In this document: positions 11,082 through 20,971 of the stretch, one piece after another | Numbering within the stretch: position 1 is the first letter of the stretch | How the letters are laid out: the number at the start of each line of letters is the position of its first letter | Assembly (NCBI GenBank): GCA_022316685.1 | Contig: JAKJHU010000539.1 | Coordinates: forward strand, 87,444-151,443 | DNA: 64,000 bases | Source: Progne subis subis | Lineage: Eukaryota > Chordata > Aves > Passeriformes > Hirundinidae | Direction: 5' to 3' | The notes under the pieces: generated by a model | Database searches by the model: none | What the model was told of the DNA's origin: nothing | Seen by the model: only the letters and a program-made list of their open reading frames with translations | Program-made: the position numbers and the translations under genes

Positions 11082-12242
11082 CTAGAGTAGTCTCTTTATG
11101 TTCAGTCGACATCTCTTCAGGTCCTTTCTTTTGAGTGAAAGTGGGTCTAGGTTTTAATATCATCAAAGAATCTGGTTTCCCTTTTGCTGCCAATTCTGGA
11201 TCAATGGGCATTGCTGTAATTTGCATTCCTTGTATCACTGGGTGGATTAGTCTAATAAGACATGGAATCATGCATGGTAAGAATAACAATCCTAATCCAG
11301 AACATAACAGCATAAATCCCACCTTCTTCCACCAGGCTCCTCCAAAGAGGTTATCCCACCAATCCGTTTTTAGAATAGAATTCCACTTTTGAACAGGTAC
11401 ATGTGCCACCCTTTTAATTTCTTCAGCAAGTTTTGTGATGGCTTCCCCATGATCATCTCTCTCCACACAGCACTCAGATTCATTAAATCTTCCTCAAACT
11501 CCCCCTTCTTCAGCCAACAGATAATCTAGGGCAATTCTGGTTTGATATACAAATGCTCACATTTGTGAATGCTGCTTGGCCAGTAACTTCAGGGCATCAG
11601 AAGTATGGTTTGATACAACCTCCACTACCGCCTGGAGTCTTATCAACCGATTCAATAGATAAATTTGGGTCCTCTATCCCCAAGACCCATCTTCAGCCTA
11701 AGTTCCTGGGTCATAATATGCTGATTCTTTTTGCAGGCCATTTGTCTTCGCCCCATTCCTGGTTTCCCCCTGCCTTTGGGAAGTTGAGGTTTAAATCTCT
11801 TTTATTCCTTTCTAGAGTCTCATCAAGTGGTGTTCCTAGCATATTGCTCCTAGACCTTGGTATGACGAAGAAGGAGGGTCATATAACTCCTAAGGTACAG
11901 GTTCCCACCCACTTTTGAGGTAATTCACTCTATGCTCATTGCCCACAAAGGCAATATTTTCCATCTGGGGCTTTCCATTTACTATCTGTGTTTTCTTGTT
12001 TTTCCCAAGAGGATTTTAGGTTGGTTTTTGTTTTTTTTGTTTTGTTCTTTTTTTTGATTGGTAGGGGTTAGCTCCAGGACTTTTATGCCAGCACAAATCA
12101 GTTTGATTATTCCACTCACAATTAATTTCATTTGTTATACCCCAATACCCAGTTAAAATTTTTGGTTGCCAGGTCTTAGTTTTATTATCCAAATTAACTA
12201 CTAAGGTAGATATACAAGGAGTATATCCTACTACTTCATGAT
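11059..12242 (-). pseudogene. env: Broken gamma-type retroviral env (SU end and TM)
   Basis: Minus-strand remnant. About 12,240-11,920 carries a surface-subunit-like end; 11,640-11,060 is the transmembrane subunit. It has a coiled-coil-like stretch, an immunosuppressive-domain-like region ending in a Cys-Cys pair (ESECC, near 11,470), a membrane-proximal W-rich patch and one strong hydrophobic anchor (FMLLCSGLGLLFLPCMI) before a long tail. The first Cys of the C-x7-CC motif is replaced by TGA and further breaks occur upstream, so it is non-functional. Family role: envelope glycoprotein. It differs in type from the env at 12,879-15,295, from which an ERVL LTR separates it. Confidence 0.7.
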
Positions 12243-12878
12243 TGTTGTGGTTTCAGGCAGATTTTGGGAGAAATCCTCCCAAGGGGGCCCCCTCCCCTCC
12301 CCCAACCGGTTTGGGAAAAGACTTCCTCAGAGAGAAGTGGAAAAAACTGTTTATTAAACAGGCAAAGCACTCCCAGCACAATACCCGATGACAAGAGCTT
12401 TGTGCCGCTTACGGAGGGATAACAAACTTAAAGAAAGTCTCCTCTTGAAGATCGTCACTGTGCTCCACCACTCTCTCTCCGCTGACGTTGGGAGAAAAGG
12501 AGATGTGCAGGGCTGGTCTTGGTGGGGTGGGTCCCCTGTGGAGGCCCCCGGTGCTTCCCCAGGTCCTTAGTCCGGAGAGATTGGAACAGTTCCGAGGAGA
12601 GAGAAAAAAAAAAAAAAAAAAAAAAAAAAGAAAGAAAAAAAGGGAAGAAAAATAAAAGCATCAGCTATTCTACAGTGTCTAACTACACTAGCACTAAACT
12701 AAAACTAACTAACTGCAGGGGAAAAAAACAACAGAGCTTCTTTCATCTTGCAGTGTTCCAACTCCCCCGCTTCAAGGTCACTCTGAGGAGCAGAGTTTTC
12801 CTGGGGAAAAACAAATGGCGCTTCCCCTCCCCTTTGCACCTAATAGATGATTGGGGGATACACAGTCACCCTAGGACA
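12243..12878 (-). mobile_element. Solo ERVL-type LTR
   Basis: Plus-strand ends TGTTGTGGTTTCAGGCAG and CACCCTAGGACA match the ends of the ERVL LTRs at 21,842, 27,814, 33,786 and 44,539 (TGTCCTGGTTTGGAG to ACCCTAGGACA), in the same orientation as the tandem proviruses. It is about 636 bp, more diverged than the others and contains a poly-A run (12,604-12,629). The flanking five bases (ATGAT and ACTAT) do not match, so no target duplication is evident. Confidence 0.8.
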
Positions 12879-15295
12879 ACTATGTATTTCTTTCACTTTA
12901 TGATGAACAGTTATCAGGGTTTTCTGCCCATCTTTCTTGATCTTTTCCAAAATTTCTAGTAAGTCCTGGTGAAGCAACAATTGCTTTACCAAAGTAAGGT
13001 TCATTCCAATGGGAGTAGGTGATAGTTTTGAATCAATGTATAATTCGATTGCAAAAGGTAATGAGTAGTAACTGGAGCTTTGTAAGAAAAATCACATCCT
13101 CTAATTTTAGTAAAATTGCAAGCACAAAAATTTGAATGGTTTTTAGTGTCTACTCCTATGTTTTCTACAAATTCCATATCACAAGTAGTTCTAAAGCATG
13201 CACAACCATTACCTATATATATAAGGACTGTTTCTGGACCCTCGTTAGGATGAATTTCAAAATGACAGATATTTTTCTCTGTATCCAGACAAATATCTTG
13301 AGCTATAACTGCATTACTTTCACAGATAAACCCTTGTTGTTCTCGGACAATACAGGATTCTAAGTTAACAGTTTGCCATTTCTCACCAATCTGATGGGCC
13401 CATTCCCTATGCTCGGAAGGGTAGAGAATAGCTCCATCATGATTCAATCCTAATGCAATGATAGGGAATATCAAATGACCTGAGGCATTACATATGGTTA
13501 ACACAAAAGCTGTGGCTGTGTTTGTAATGGGGTTGTAAGTAAAATTCACTAAGTTCCACCAGGATTGGAATTCTCTTTCAAAGTCAGTGGCATTGTCCCA
13601 AATTATTTTCCAAATTTCAGTGGGAAAAGTGCCTTAGAGGCAGCAACTGACTGCATCCACAGGTGAGCCTGGGTACAGCTGAGGGCCAAAGAAACATTGT
13701 TTTGTGTAGCACTGAGTGCGTCAATTACCAATTTATGGTCATTCACATTTATCTTTTCCCAATTTGGTAATATGTTTGATAACAACCACTGATGTGTTCC
13801 CAAAGCCAAGAAGGACGACTGTAGTGGTTGTTGTAATTTAGTCAAGTGTCTAGTTGTGGCAGCCAATTTATTCAGTATTACTTCTAAATCAATACTATTT
13901 AGAATTCCCAATCCTCTTCCCATAACACCAGTTATGTCTCTAAGTGTCTGCTTTTTAAAAGAGTTCCACTTTTGCAATCAGGCTGTCCAACCTTCAAAGG
14001 AAGTCTGCAAGAAAGGTGAACAAGCTGGCTGAATTTCTGAGACATTATTTTGCATCAGCAATTTGGCTTGCTTAAGAGACCATGCTGGATTGAACAGTAT
14101 TTGTTGTTGTCCTGTCTTCCTAATTATATATGGTCCAATTTCAGAAACTCTCGGGCTAAGCATAACCAGTGGTTGAGTTGGAGTGATGGTAATATGAGCT
14201 GTGGTAAATTGGGCTATAACATTTATTTTAAATTTAAAAGAAAGCCCTTGAGTATTTTTGGCCCAAAGACAAACTACTTCTACAGTTTGTGCTAGTGTGA
14301 AATTGTGCCAACAATCCTGCACGCTTGGGTGTGTGCAGACCTCTTTGTGCTTATATATTTGGTTTGTCAGAACACTGATGGAGGTTGCCTTCCTATAGGT
14401 GGTTCCATTAATCATTCAACACCCTATACTAATTTTTTCTCCCACTATCCCTTGAAGCTGCCAAGTTTTTTATTTCTCCCATTCCTGCCTAGTATATACC
14501 TGATTTTAATGCTTAACAACAGCTGAGAGGTTTAAGTCTTCCACATTTCCCATGGAGCCAGTAAAATGAACAAAAGCTTGGGACCAGGGCCATTCAGTAT
14601 CATATTGAAAAAAGGGGTTTTCAGTCTCTTTCAATTGTTGGGGGCTGACTATTGTACTCAGTGTGGGCTTTGTTATGGGGTTTAGCTTAAATTTATAAAT
14701 TAAACCTTTAAAGCCTGATGGATTCGTCAAGTTATTTTGCCAACGGCATGTCACATAAGTTGGCTTGACCAAAACAAAACTATACCAGCAATCAATTGGT
14801 TCATTATTACAATTCCTTGTAATTGCAATATTGTTGGTTCTGGGTCCTGAAGTGTAATTACCCACATACTCTTGACGGCAGCACAGGGTAAGGGGAATTT
14901 GTTTAGTACAATTCCACTTTTTTGTAGGACACAGTTCTGCTGTAGGGATATATAAATAATTTTTTCCACCACCATCTAAAAAAATTTCCAGCAATTGTAG
15001 TGGAGGAGGCTTTCTCATGGAGAGATCCTTCCACTTTTCTGCATGCTATCATATTTACTTCATCCACTGTTCCACTTAGGGTTTTGATCCACTCCTTCTG
15101 ATCCCATCCCAACTCATTCAGATGGTATGCCTCAGAGCCATGCTGCACTACAGTTGCTCGGTTTGGATGGTGATCTTTGGGATAAGATCCTAAAACATTT
15201 GTGTACCTGATGATAGCTTCAGACCACGGCCACTCCGAAGAATCCTGGCCGTGGTATTGTGGTAGGATGCAGAAAAATATCACCAGTTTTATCAT
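12879..15295 (-). pseudogene. env: Broken retroviral env, second type
   Basis: Minus-strand env with a plausible start at 15,295 and a hydrophobic signal peptide (MIKLVIFFCILPQYHG). The surface subunit spans about 15,240-14,000 with many N-glycosylation sites (NYTS, NLTN, NGT, NFT) and Cys-rich blocks. From 13,977 to 12,880 follows a region with heptad-like leucines (NKLAATTRHLTKLQQPL) and a CACFRTTC block. The frame shifts at least four times (near 15,000, 14,450, 13,977 and 13,580), and the membrane anchor expected after about 12,880 is missing because an ERVL LTR abuts there. Non-functional. Its integrase lies directly 5' at 15,382. Confidence 0.7.
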
Positions 15296-15381
15296 GGTTC
15301 AGATGATCCTCATGTCCCTCGGGGTTCTTCTGTAAAAGTAAACAACAGAAAAATCCTGCCACTAGGAGGCAGAGACAATGG

Positions 15382-15885
15382 TTAGAATGATGGAATTATC
15401 CAGTGTGGATTTATCCGATGCTCTTTCCCTAGGGCATCAGAGGCTACCCATGCGTATTTATTCAGAGGGGTTTTTAGTACTAGGGGTACTTCCCCTGCAG
15501 TAGGAAGGTCCACCAGAACAGGTTGTCCAGGGTAATGTGCAGGATTCTTGGGATCATCCGGTCCCTGTAGTGAAGGAATCATGCTTGGAGCTGTTGGGCA
15601 GAAAGCAGTAATTTTGGGACACCCGTTTACTCCCCATCTACCATTCACTCCTCTAACTGCTTCCCATAACTGGACATCCCAATTTCCCTCCTGTGGTTTC
15701 AAAAGTCATTTCAAGAGACCATTGGTCCTTTCTACGATCCTGTTAGCTTGAGGGTAGTAAGGGGTGTGAAAAATCCATTTAATTCCTTCACTTTTTACCC
15801 ACTCCTGTACAACTCTAGCAGTGAAGTGGGATCCATTATCAGATTGAATTTCCTGAGGTTTTGGGAATATTCCAAGCCACTCCTG
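15382..15885 (-). pseudogene. pol: Retroviral integrase C-terminal half
   Basis: Minus strand. The second catalytic Asp (QSDNGSHFTA) and the catalytic Glu region (HTPYYPQANRIVERTNG) of the DDE core are present, followed by an SH3-like C-terminal domain (GQPVLVDLPTAGEVPLVLKT). One frame break or stop lies between core and C-terminal domain near 15,702. The 5' part is cut off where the next LTR starts at 15,886. It precedes the env at 15,295 as expected for pol-env order, so both are assigned to one ERV. Confidence 0.75.
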
Positions 15886-16237
15886 TCAAGGTGATGTCTC
15901 GGGGAGCAGCCGGAGTCAGTCACACTCTTCACAGAAGTAATGGTGAACGCTCGTTTATTGCGGGTACACAGCGTTCTTTTATACATATAATTCTTGTGCA
16001 TAAACTGTTCACGCGGCATTTTGCTACTTGTTATTGGCTACCTCCTACGAGCCCTAAGAGGCTATACTATTGGCTAATGTTATCTGCATAAGCATTCCTT
16101 TGCAGTTACCTGTTTACGACTTTGTTCAGGGGCCAACGGCTCGTTCCCAGACTCTTCGACCTTGGAGTGCTAAAGCAAACAGCATTTTCCCAACACTGCA
16201 AGGCCTCTCTGTTTCTATCTCCAGAAATCCTTCTACA
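15886..16237 (-). mobile_element. 3' LTR of the CEPT1-carrying provirus
   Basis: Minus-strand LTR from TGTAGAAGGATTTCTGGAG (16,237) to CATCACCTTGA (15,886), same family as 9,212-9,595 and 20,581-20,971. It follows directly on an env transmembrane tail in the same orientation, as a 3' LTR should. Confidence 0.8.
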
Positions 16238-16249
16238 ATTCCTGCTTTT

Positions 16250-17390
16250 TCTTTTGCACAAGCTAAGCATTAGATATTGTCTTACGCAACATATTCTTAA
16301 TACAAGACATTACACAACTTTGTACTAATAACCCTACTAATACAAGTAATAATATAACAAACACTTGTTTAAAACCAAACTTCAGCCATCCCGTAATCCC
16401 AAGGCTACTTAACTAATCTCTAAATGCATCATTGCTTTCTTTTAAATCATGTAATTTGTTCTTCATTAATTGCAATTTTTTTGTGAATTGATCCAGAATG
16501 GTCAGACATGTTCATGCAGCACATTCCTTCAAACTCTTCACACCCATGGTTATGCACTAAAAGCAAAAATCAGTCGCAGCACGGTTTTGCAAAACAGCAT
16601 GATTAACACTGGTAACATCCACTGATAGCTCATCTAAAATTTGGCTAGTCACATTCAATTCTGATTTTGTCCAGCATGCTATCTGCTTTAATGTGGTCAT
16701 TGCTCTGGCGGCTGTTGCTCCTGGTATAAACATGGATGTTAACACTGTCCCAGCCTGGGACCAGAATTTGGGATCGCCCATGTCTATACAATGAGCTAAT
16801 TGAGGGGATCCTGCAACACTTGTTGACACCATGAGCAGAAGGCACACAACACATGAGAGCGTTTTACCATGCGGACTTGCCATATCCCTGTTTTAATGGC
16901 CCACACTGTCTGCACAAATCTCCAATCTGCTACTCCACCAAAATCTCCAGGAACAGGGTTAGGTATTCCCAACACTACCTGTGCTGCTTGATAAAAGGCA
17001 CCAAGGGTACCACTATAGCAATGGTCACACAAACCACCCTCACGCCAAAGCTTTAGTGTCTCTCTCAAATCGTGCACCACAAACTCCGCAGCTCACTTCT
17101 ATAACTATTACTCCCTGACACTGAGGACACTCTTTTTCTTGCCACTCATGCAAGCCCTGGGAAAGTTACAATGATCCCAAGGGGCCTTGGTGACCAATAA
17201 TGCACGCTACAACCCAGTCTGGGTCAGGAGGGCGTTGTTCACCAGCGGCCTCAACCACCAGCTGTCTCAGAAAGGATTTGTGATCCTTCTTCCTTCTTTT
17301 CCTCCTTGCCGGCCGAGTCCATTTACTCGGTTCCCATTGTGGTCCAGATGCAAAGCTCAAAGGCTTGGGTGCAGCTGTTGTCAAATTCAC
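16250..17390 (-). pseudogene. env: Broken env with CX6CC transmembrane subunit
   Basis: Minus strand. Frame pieces run from 17,390 (arginine/lysine-rich leader), through 17,080-16,796, to a transmembrane subunit at 16,883-16,270. The latter shows HAVLQNRAATDF, a CX6CC motif (GCEEFEGMCC near 16,515-16,550), a heptad stretch and a membrane anchor (FVILLLVLVGLLV) ending just before the LTR. The QNRAA/CX6CC block resembles avian alpharetroviral and EAV-like envelopes. Frame changes between the pieces make it inactive. Recombinant ERVs often combine such an env with a beta-type gag, which is what precedes it here. Confidence 0.75.
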
Positions 17391-18217
17391 CTCAGAGGTG
17401 CCCTGATCGCTGACCAGCAGGTTTCAGAGTGACAGATGCCAGGGCCCTTGGAGATCTGTCAGTCTGGGACGAATTTGAGATCAGCTGCTCTGCCCAGAAG
17501 TGTTCTTCTTATCTTCTCCGGAACTGACCATCGGGCTTTTTATCTTCAGAGGGCTTGTGGTGTTCACTGCATGCAGAAGGCTTACTGTGACCCTGTTCAG
17601 CATGAAACCGCTTTGTCAGCAATGCATGAGTAAAAACCACCCCATCTTGGCTCTTACTTGGCAGCTGCTGCCGCCACACAACTTAGTAAGGTATCTCTGG
17701 GTTTTTACCAGCTTAAGTCTTTAGTAAATAAATTCCAAGTGGACACTAAACAAGTATTTCACTAAGAGATGATGAAATGTTAAAATTAAAAGCAAGTCAG
17801 ATTGCAGCTGTAATTATACTACATTAGAAACTCCAGTTGGTGGGGATCCATTCACTATATAGAGAGAAATTAGTAATCAAGGTAAGATTAGTAATCAAGG
17901 ACAGAACATTTGTTTCCTGCATGCTTTTCCAGGCTTGGAACCAACAGAGTTGACTACATGGAGAGTTGACTAGGGTGAACTTGGAACTCACTCTCTCTGG
18001 CAGGAGACTAGTTAAGAAGTGTTACTGATAACAAAGAAGAAAAATTATACAACATTGATTATTACAAATTTATTATTATTATTATTATTATTACTACTAC
18101 TACTATTATTATTATTACTTTGTTCTCATCTGCTTTTAACATTTGTCTCTTACAAGTCTTCATCCATTTCTGTAGAAGCCTAACTCTTTTTCCATTCCCC
18201 TGTGGCAGCTCCCATCC
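17391..18217 (-). other. Segment between CEPT1 stop and env, probably host 3' UTR
   Basis: About 830 bp on the minus strand after the CEPT1-like stop codon. It has no retroviral protein signal, is AT-rich and contains a (TTA)n run at 18,062-18,119. The simplest reading is captured 3' untranslated sequence followed by an env leader; the boundary between them cannot be set by eye. Confidence 0.4.
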
Positions 18218-19206
18218 CTAGTGATGGTTCGAGGGCATGGGGCAGCCCTTGATGCAGAACACGTGGATGTGCAGGTGGGCAGCAATTCTGGCTGCACACG
18301 CTGACACAGTATCGGAGCAGGTCAGACAGGGACAGGATCAGGGCAATCCAGTGGACAATATGCTCATCAATAAAGCTGTTAAAATGCTTGGTCAAGGAAC
18401 AGCAATGCTGGGCCTATGAATGCTGTGTCATATAGATGCATTTCACTCTTGGTCACGTGGGCAACCACCAGTTGATTTGTGATCTTGGCAGACCCAAAGC
18501 CAAAAGTCAGGATGTAGAGGCAGAGGTGCCTCTCAAAGAGCTGCACAGCAGATTTCTTGTAGATCATTGCAGCCGAGGCAATCACGGAGCCAATATGGAG
18601 AAAAGGTGAGAGGACACTTGTTCCTGCTGAAGTGGATCCATTTTTGCCAACTTCAGTTTGTACAGGAGAATATGGTTCCTGCCACAGTACAAGGAGCTGG
18701 GGGTATTTTTACCTGAATGTTTCAGTCTTAGAATCAGAGATTGCTAAAAAGGTGGTTCTCCAATCACTGCCAGTAAATGCATGATTATTGTGAAGACTTG
18801 TACCTTAGTCACATCAATCATGCCGAAGTGCAGAGTTCCTGAGATGTACGTCTGTCAGTGTGTGTAGTAAAACATGAATGCCACAGCAAAACAACAGAAG
18901 AACATCCAGTCAGGGTTGTTGTCCAGCTGCACAACCATACAAGTTCCCAAAACCACAAAGACTGTGGACAATGAATCACAGCTATGATCAAAAAGCTCTG
19001 TTAACAGAGTGCTGCTATTTGTCCTTCTTGCTTGTTTTCCATCTGTAGCATTGAGGGACTGGAATGCCACAGGCACAAGCAATGAATGTCCCAGAAGGCG
19101 TCTGCCTTTGAAGATGTTGAGCAGTAACATACTAATAACAGAGTTGTAAATATATTTATTAACAATCAGATGATGATGATCAGACTGGGGGAAGTCCAGG
19201 CTGGAG
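18218..19206 (-). pseudogene. CEPT1: Intronless CEPT1-like cDNA joined to gag
   Basis: Minus strand. The decayed translation follows choline/ethanolamine phosphotransferase 1 from its first membrane-proximal segment to the natural C-terminus (SNHH then stop at 18,218), about 330 codons with no introns, though the vertebrate gene has many. Recognisable blocks: [11 protein letters not shown] with the CDP-alcohol phosphotransferase signature (near 19,043), [63 protein letters not shown] and RYCVSVC. CEPT1 makes phosphatidylcholine and phosphatidylethanolamine in ER/nuclear membranes. The conserved Gly of DGx2ARx8Gx3Dx3D is Thr here, and there are in-frame stops (GGA to TGA near 19,180, Trp codons to TGA and TAG near 18,855 and 18,748), a deletion near 18,650 and a frameshift near 19,090; so it is inactive. 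CHPT1 is the alternative, but block identity favours CEPT1. It lies in gag orientation between two LTRs. Confidence 0.85.
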
Positions 19207-20330
19207 AATGGATATCTTCAGTATGAATCCAATCTAACATTTTTCGAGCACTTTTCAGATTTCAAGCTGTGCTCTTTTACTGTGGTTTTTTTTTTTGCTT
19301 GTTGCAAGATTTTCTATTCATGCTGCTCACACACAGGATTGCCATCTCTGAACATGACAGGACATGCTACAGGACATGCCATGTGTCCTGCGGGTTCCCA
19401 CTGTCCTTCTAGTATAGCATCACCTATAATTTTGGACCATCGAGTCACAGGGGGGGCAGGCAAAAGTGTTGCCTGGGAACTGCTTTCTGCAGTTTGTTCT
19501 AGAAGTTGTTGCATTGGAGTTAACTGGGAGCTGAATGATGTTGGCTCCTCCTGATTTTTAGCATTTATTGTAGATAATTCTTGGGCTTTTTCCAGTACCA
19601 GCTTAGTTGCTGCTTGCCCTCACTCATCCAGGCATTGCATCACTGCCTGAATTTGCTCAGTCAGTTCTTTTAAACCAATCGTGGGTTCTGCTGTGGGTTC
19701 TGCTATGGGTTCTGCTCCACCACTGGGTCCTCCTCTAATTCGTCCGGCAGTGGAATATTGTCGGGAGAAGGTGGTCGACAGCAGGGGTCACGGGTTCCCC
19801 TCTCTTGGTCGACCGGTGTCTCTTCAGGCACAGCCGGGTAGGGGGGGCACTCGGTGCATGTGTTGTGGGAGCAGTGGCACTGGGAGCGGTGGTGGCCCCC
19901 ACCCCGGCCCATGGTGGCAGTGGCGGTGGCGGCAGGGGCGGTGTGAACTCCCGGGGGTCACTTTCTCCTCATCCTCCCTGTTGCTGCGGGGTGGAGAGGG
20001 TGGCGGGCACCATGGAGCCGCTGCCACGGAGGGACGGGGGCAGTGCGTGGGCCGGGAGCAGCGAGCGGGGCATCGGCCAGTGACGGTGCCGGGGCGCTGG
20101 AGGCGGCGGGAGGGCATGGCAGGGGCCCCACGGCACTTTCCCGACTTTGCAGTGCCGCGGAGTTGTTAAATGTCCATTTCCCTGCGCCCAGTTAATCAGC
20201 TTTTGCAGTACTTTTTCTGCTACTGCTTTTCCTCTCTCAGAGTATAATAATAAGCAACTTCAATGTGGCAGCAAATTCGCACTCCATGCTTGCCTCATCA
20301 ATGGGGCAGGGAAGGGAGTACTCAGAGCCT
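19207..20330 (-). pseudogene. gag: Retroviral gag (beta-like) truncated in capsid
   Basis: Minus strand after the primer site. A matrix-like block (EKVLQKLINWAQGNGHL, near 20,190) is followed by a proline- and GC-rich spacer (20,150-19,690), a coiled stretch (KELTEQIQAVMQCLDEW) and the N-terminal capsid domain (KILQQAKK, then [17 protein letters not shown]). Capsid stops at 19,207, where CEPT1-like sequence starts. No protease, reverse transcriptase or integrase of this element is present. There are stops and at least two frameshifts (for example an extra A near 19,247). Confidence 0.75.
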
Positions 20331-20560
20331 TCCACCTGTTTTCAAGAAAAACTGCCCCTGTTCCCCTTATCAGCTCAGCCTCACACTCTTTGCAAGGACG
20401 GCAAGCTTCTACCTCAATGCTGATGCATCTCTCGGCAGATCAGCGTCTGACTTCTATTTTCTGGAGGGTCTCACCTCAGTGCAGCTGCATCTGTCAGCAA
20501 TCCAGCATCTATCTACTCAGCATCCCACTGCTAATTTCTCCTCCAGGTCATCATCCCAAG

Positions 20561-20578
20561 GTCTGATGTTCAGTGCCA
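20561..20578 (-). other. Primer-binding-site-like sequence
   Basis: TGGCACTGAACATCAGAC on the minus strand, two bases after the 5' LTR end. It begins with the TGG required to pair with a tRNA CCA end; the other positions may be CpG-decayed. I cannot name the tRNA. Confidence 0.55.
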
Positions 20579-20580
20579 AT

Positions 20581-20971
20581 TAAAGGTGATTTTGAAAAAA
20601 ACATGGGGAACAGCCAGAGTCAAACATCTTCTTCACAGAAGTAGTGGTGAATGTTCATTTTATTGAGGGTACAAAGGGTTCTTTTATAAATACATCATTC
20701 TAGTGCATAAGCTGTTCACATGGCATTTTACTACATGTCATTGGCTGTCTCCTCCTGTCCACGAGCTCCAGGCAGCTATACTATTGGCTAGTGTTATCTG
20801 CATAAGCATTCCTTTGCAGTTACCTGTTTACACTTTGTTGAGAGGCCATCAGCTTGTTCCCAGGCTCTTTGTCCTGGTTCTCAGGCTCAACATCCTTGAC
20901 AGTGCTGAAACAACAGAACTTTCCAAGCACTGGAAGGCCTCTCTGTGTCTGTCTCCAAAAATCCTGCTACA
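20581..20971 (-). mobile_element. 5' LTR of the CEPT1-carrying provirus
   Basis: Minus-strand LTR from TGTAGCAGGATTTTTGGAG (20,971) to AAAATCACCTTTA (20,581). Its partner is 15,886-16,237; between them gag, CEPT1-like cDNA and env all share the orientation. Total proviral length is about 5.1 kb, short for a complete retrovirus because pol is absent. Confidence 0.8.

Noticed and set aside
12599..12660. Poly-A run as a retrogene or LINE tail
   Set aside because: It lies inside the ERVL LTR, where related LTRs also have A/G-rich runs.
18180..19240. CEPT1 as a functional retrogene
   Set aside because: Several in-frame stops, a frameshift, a small deletion and loss of the signature Gly exclude an active enzyme.
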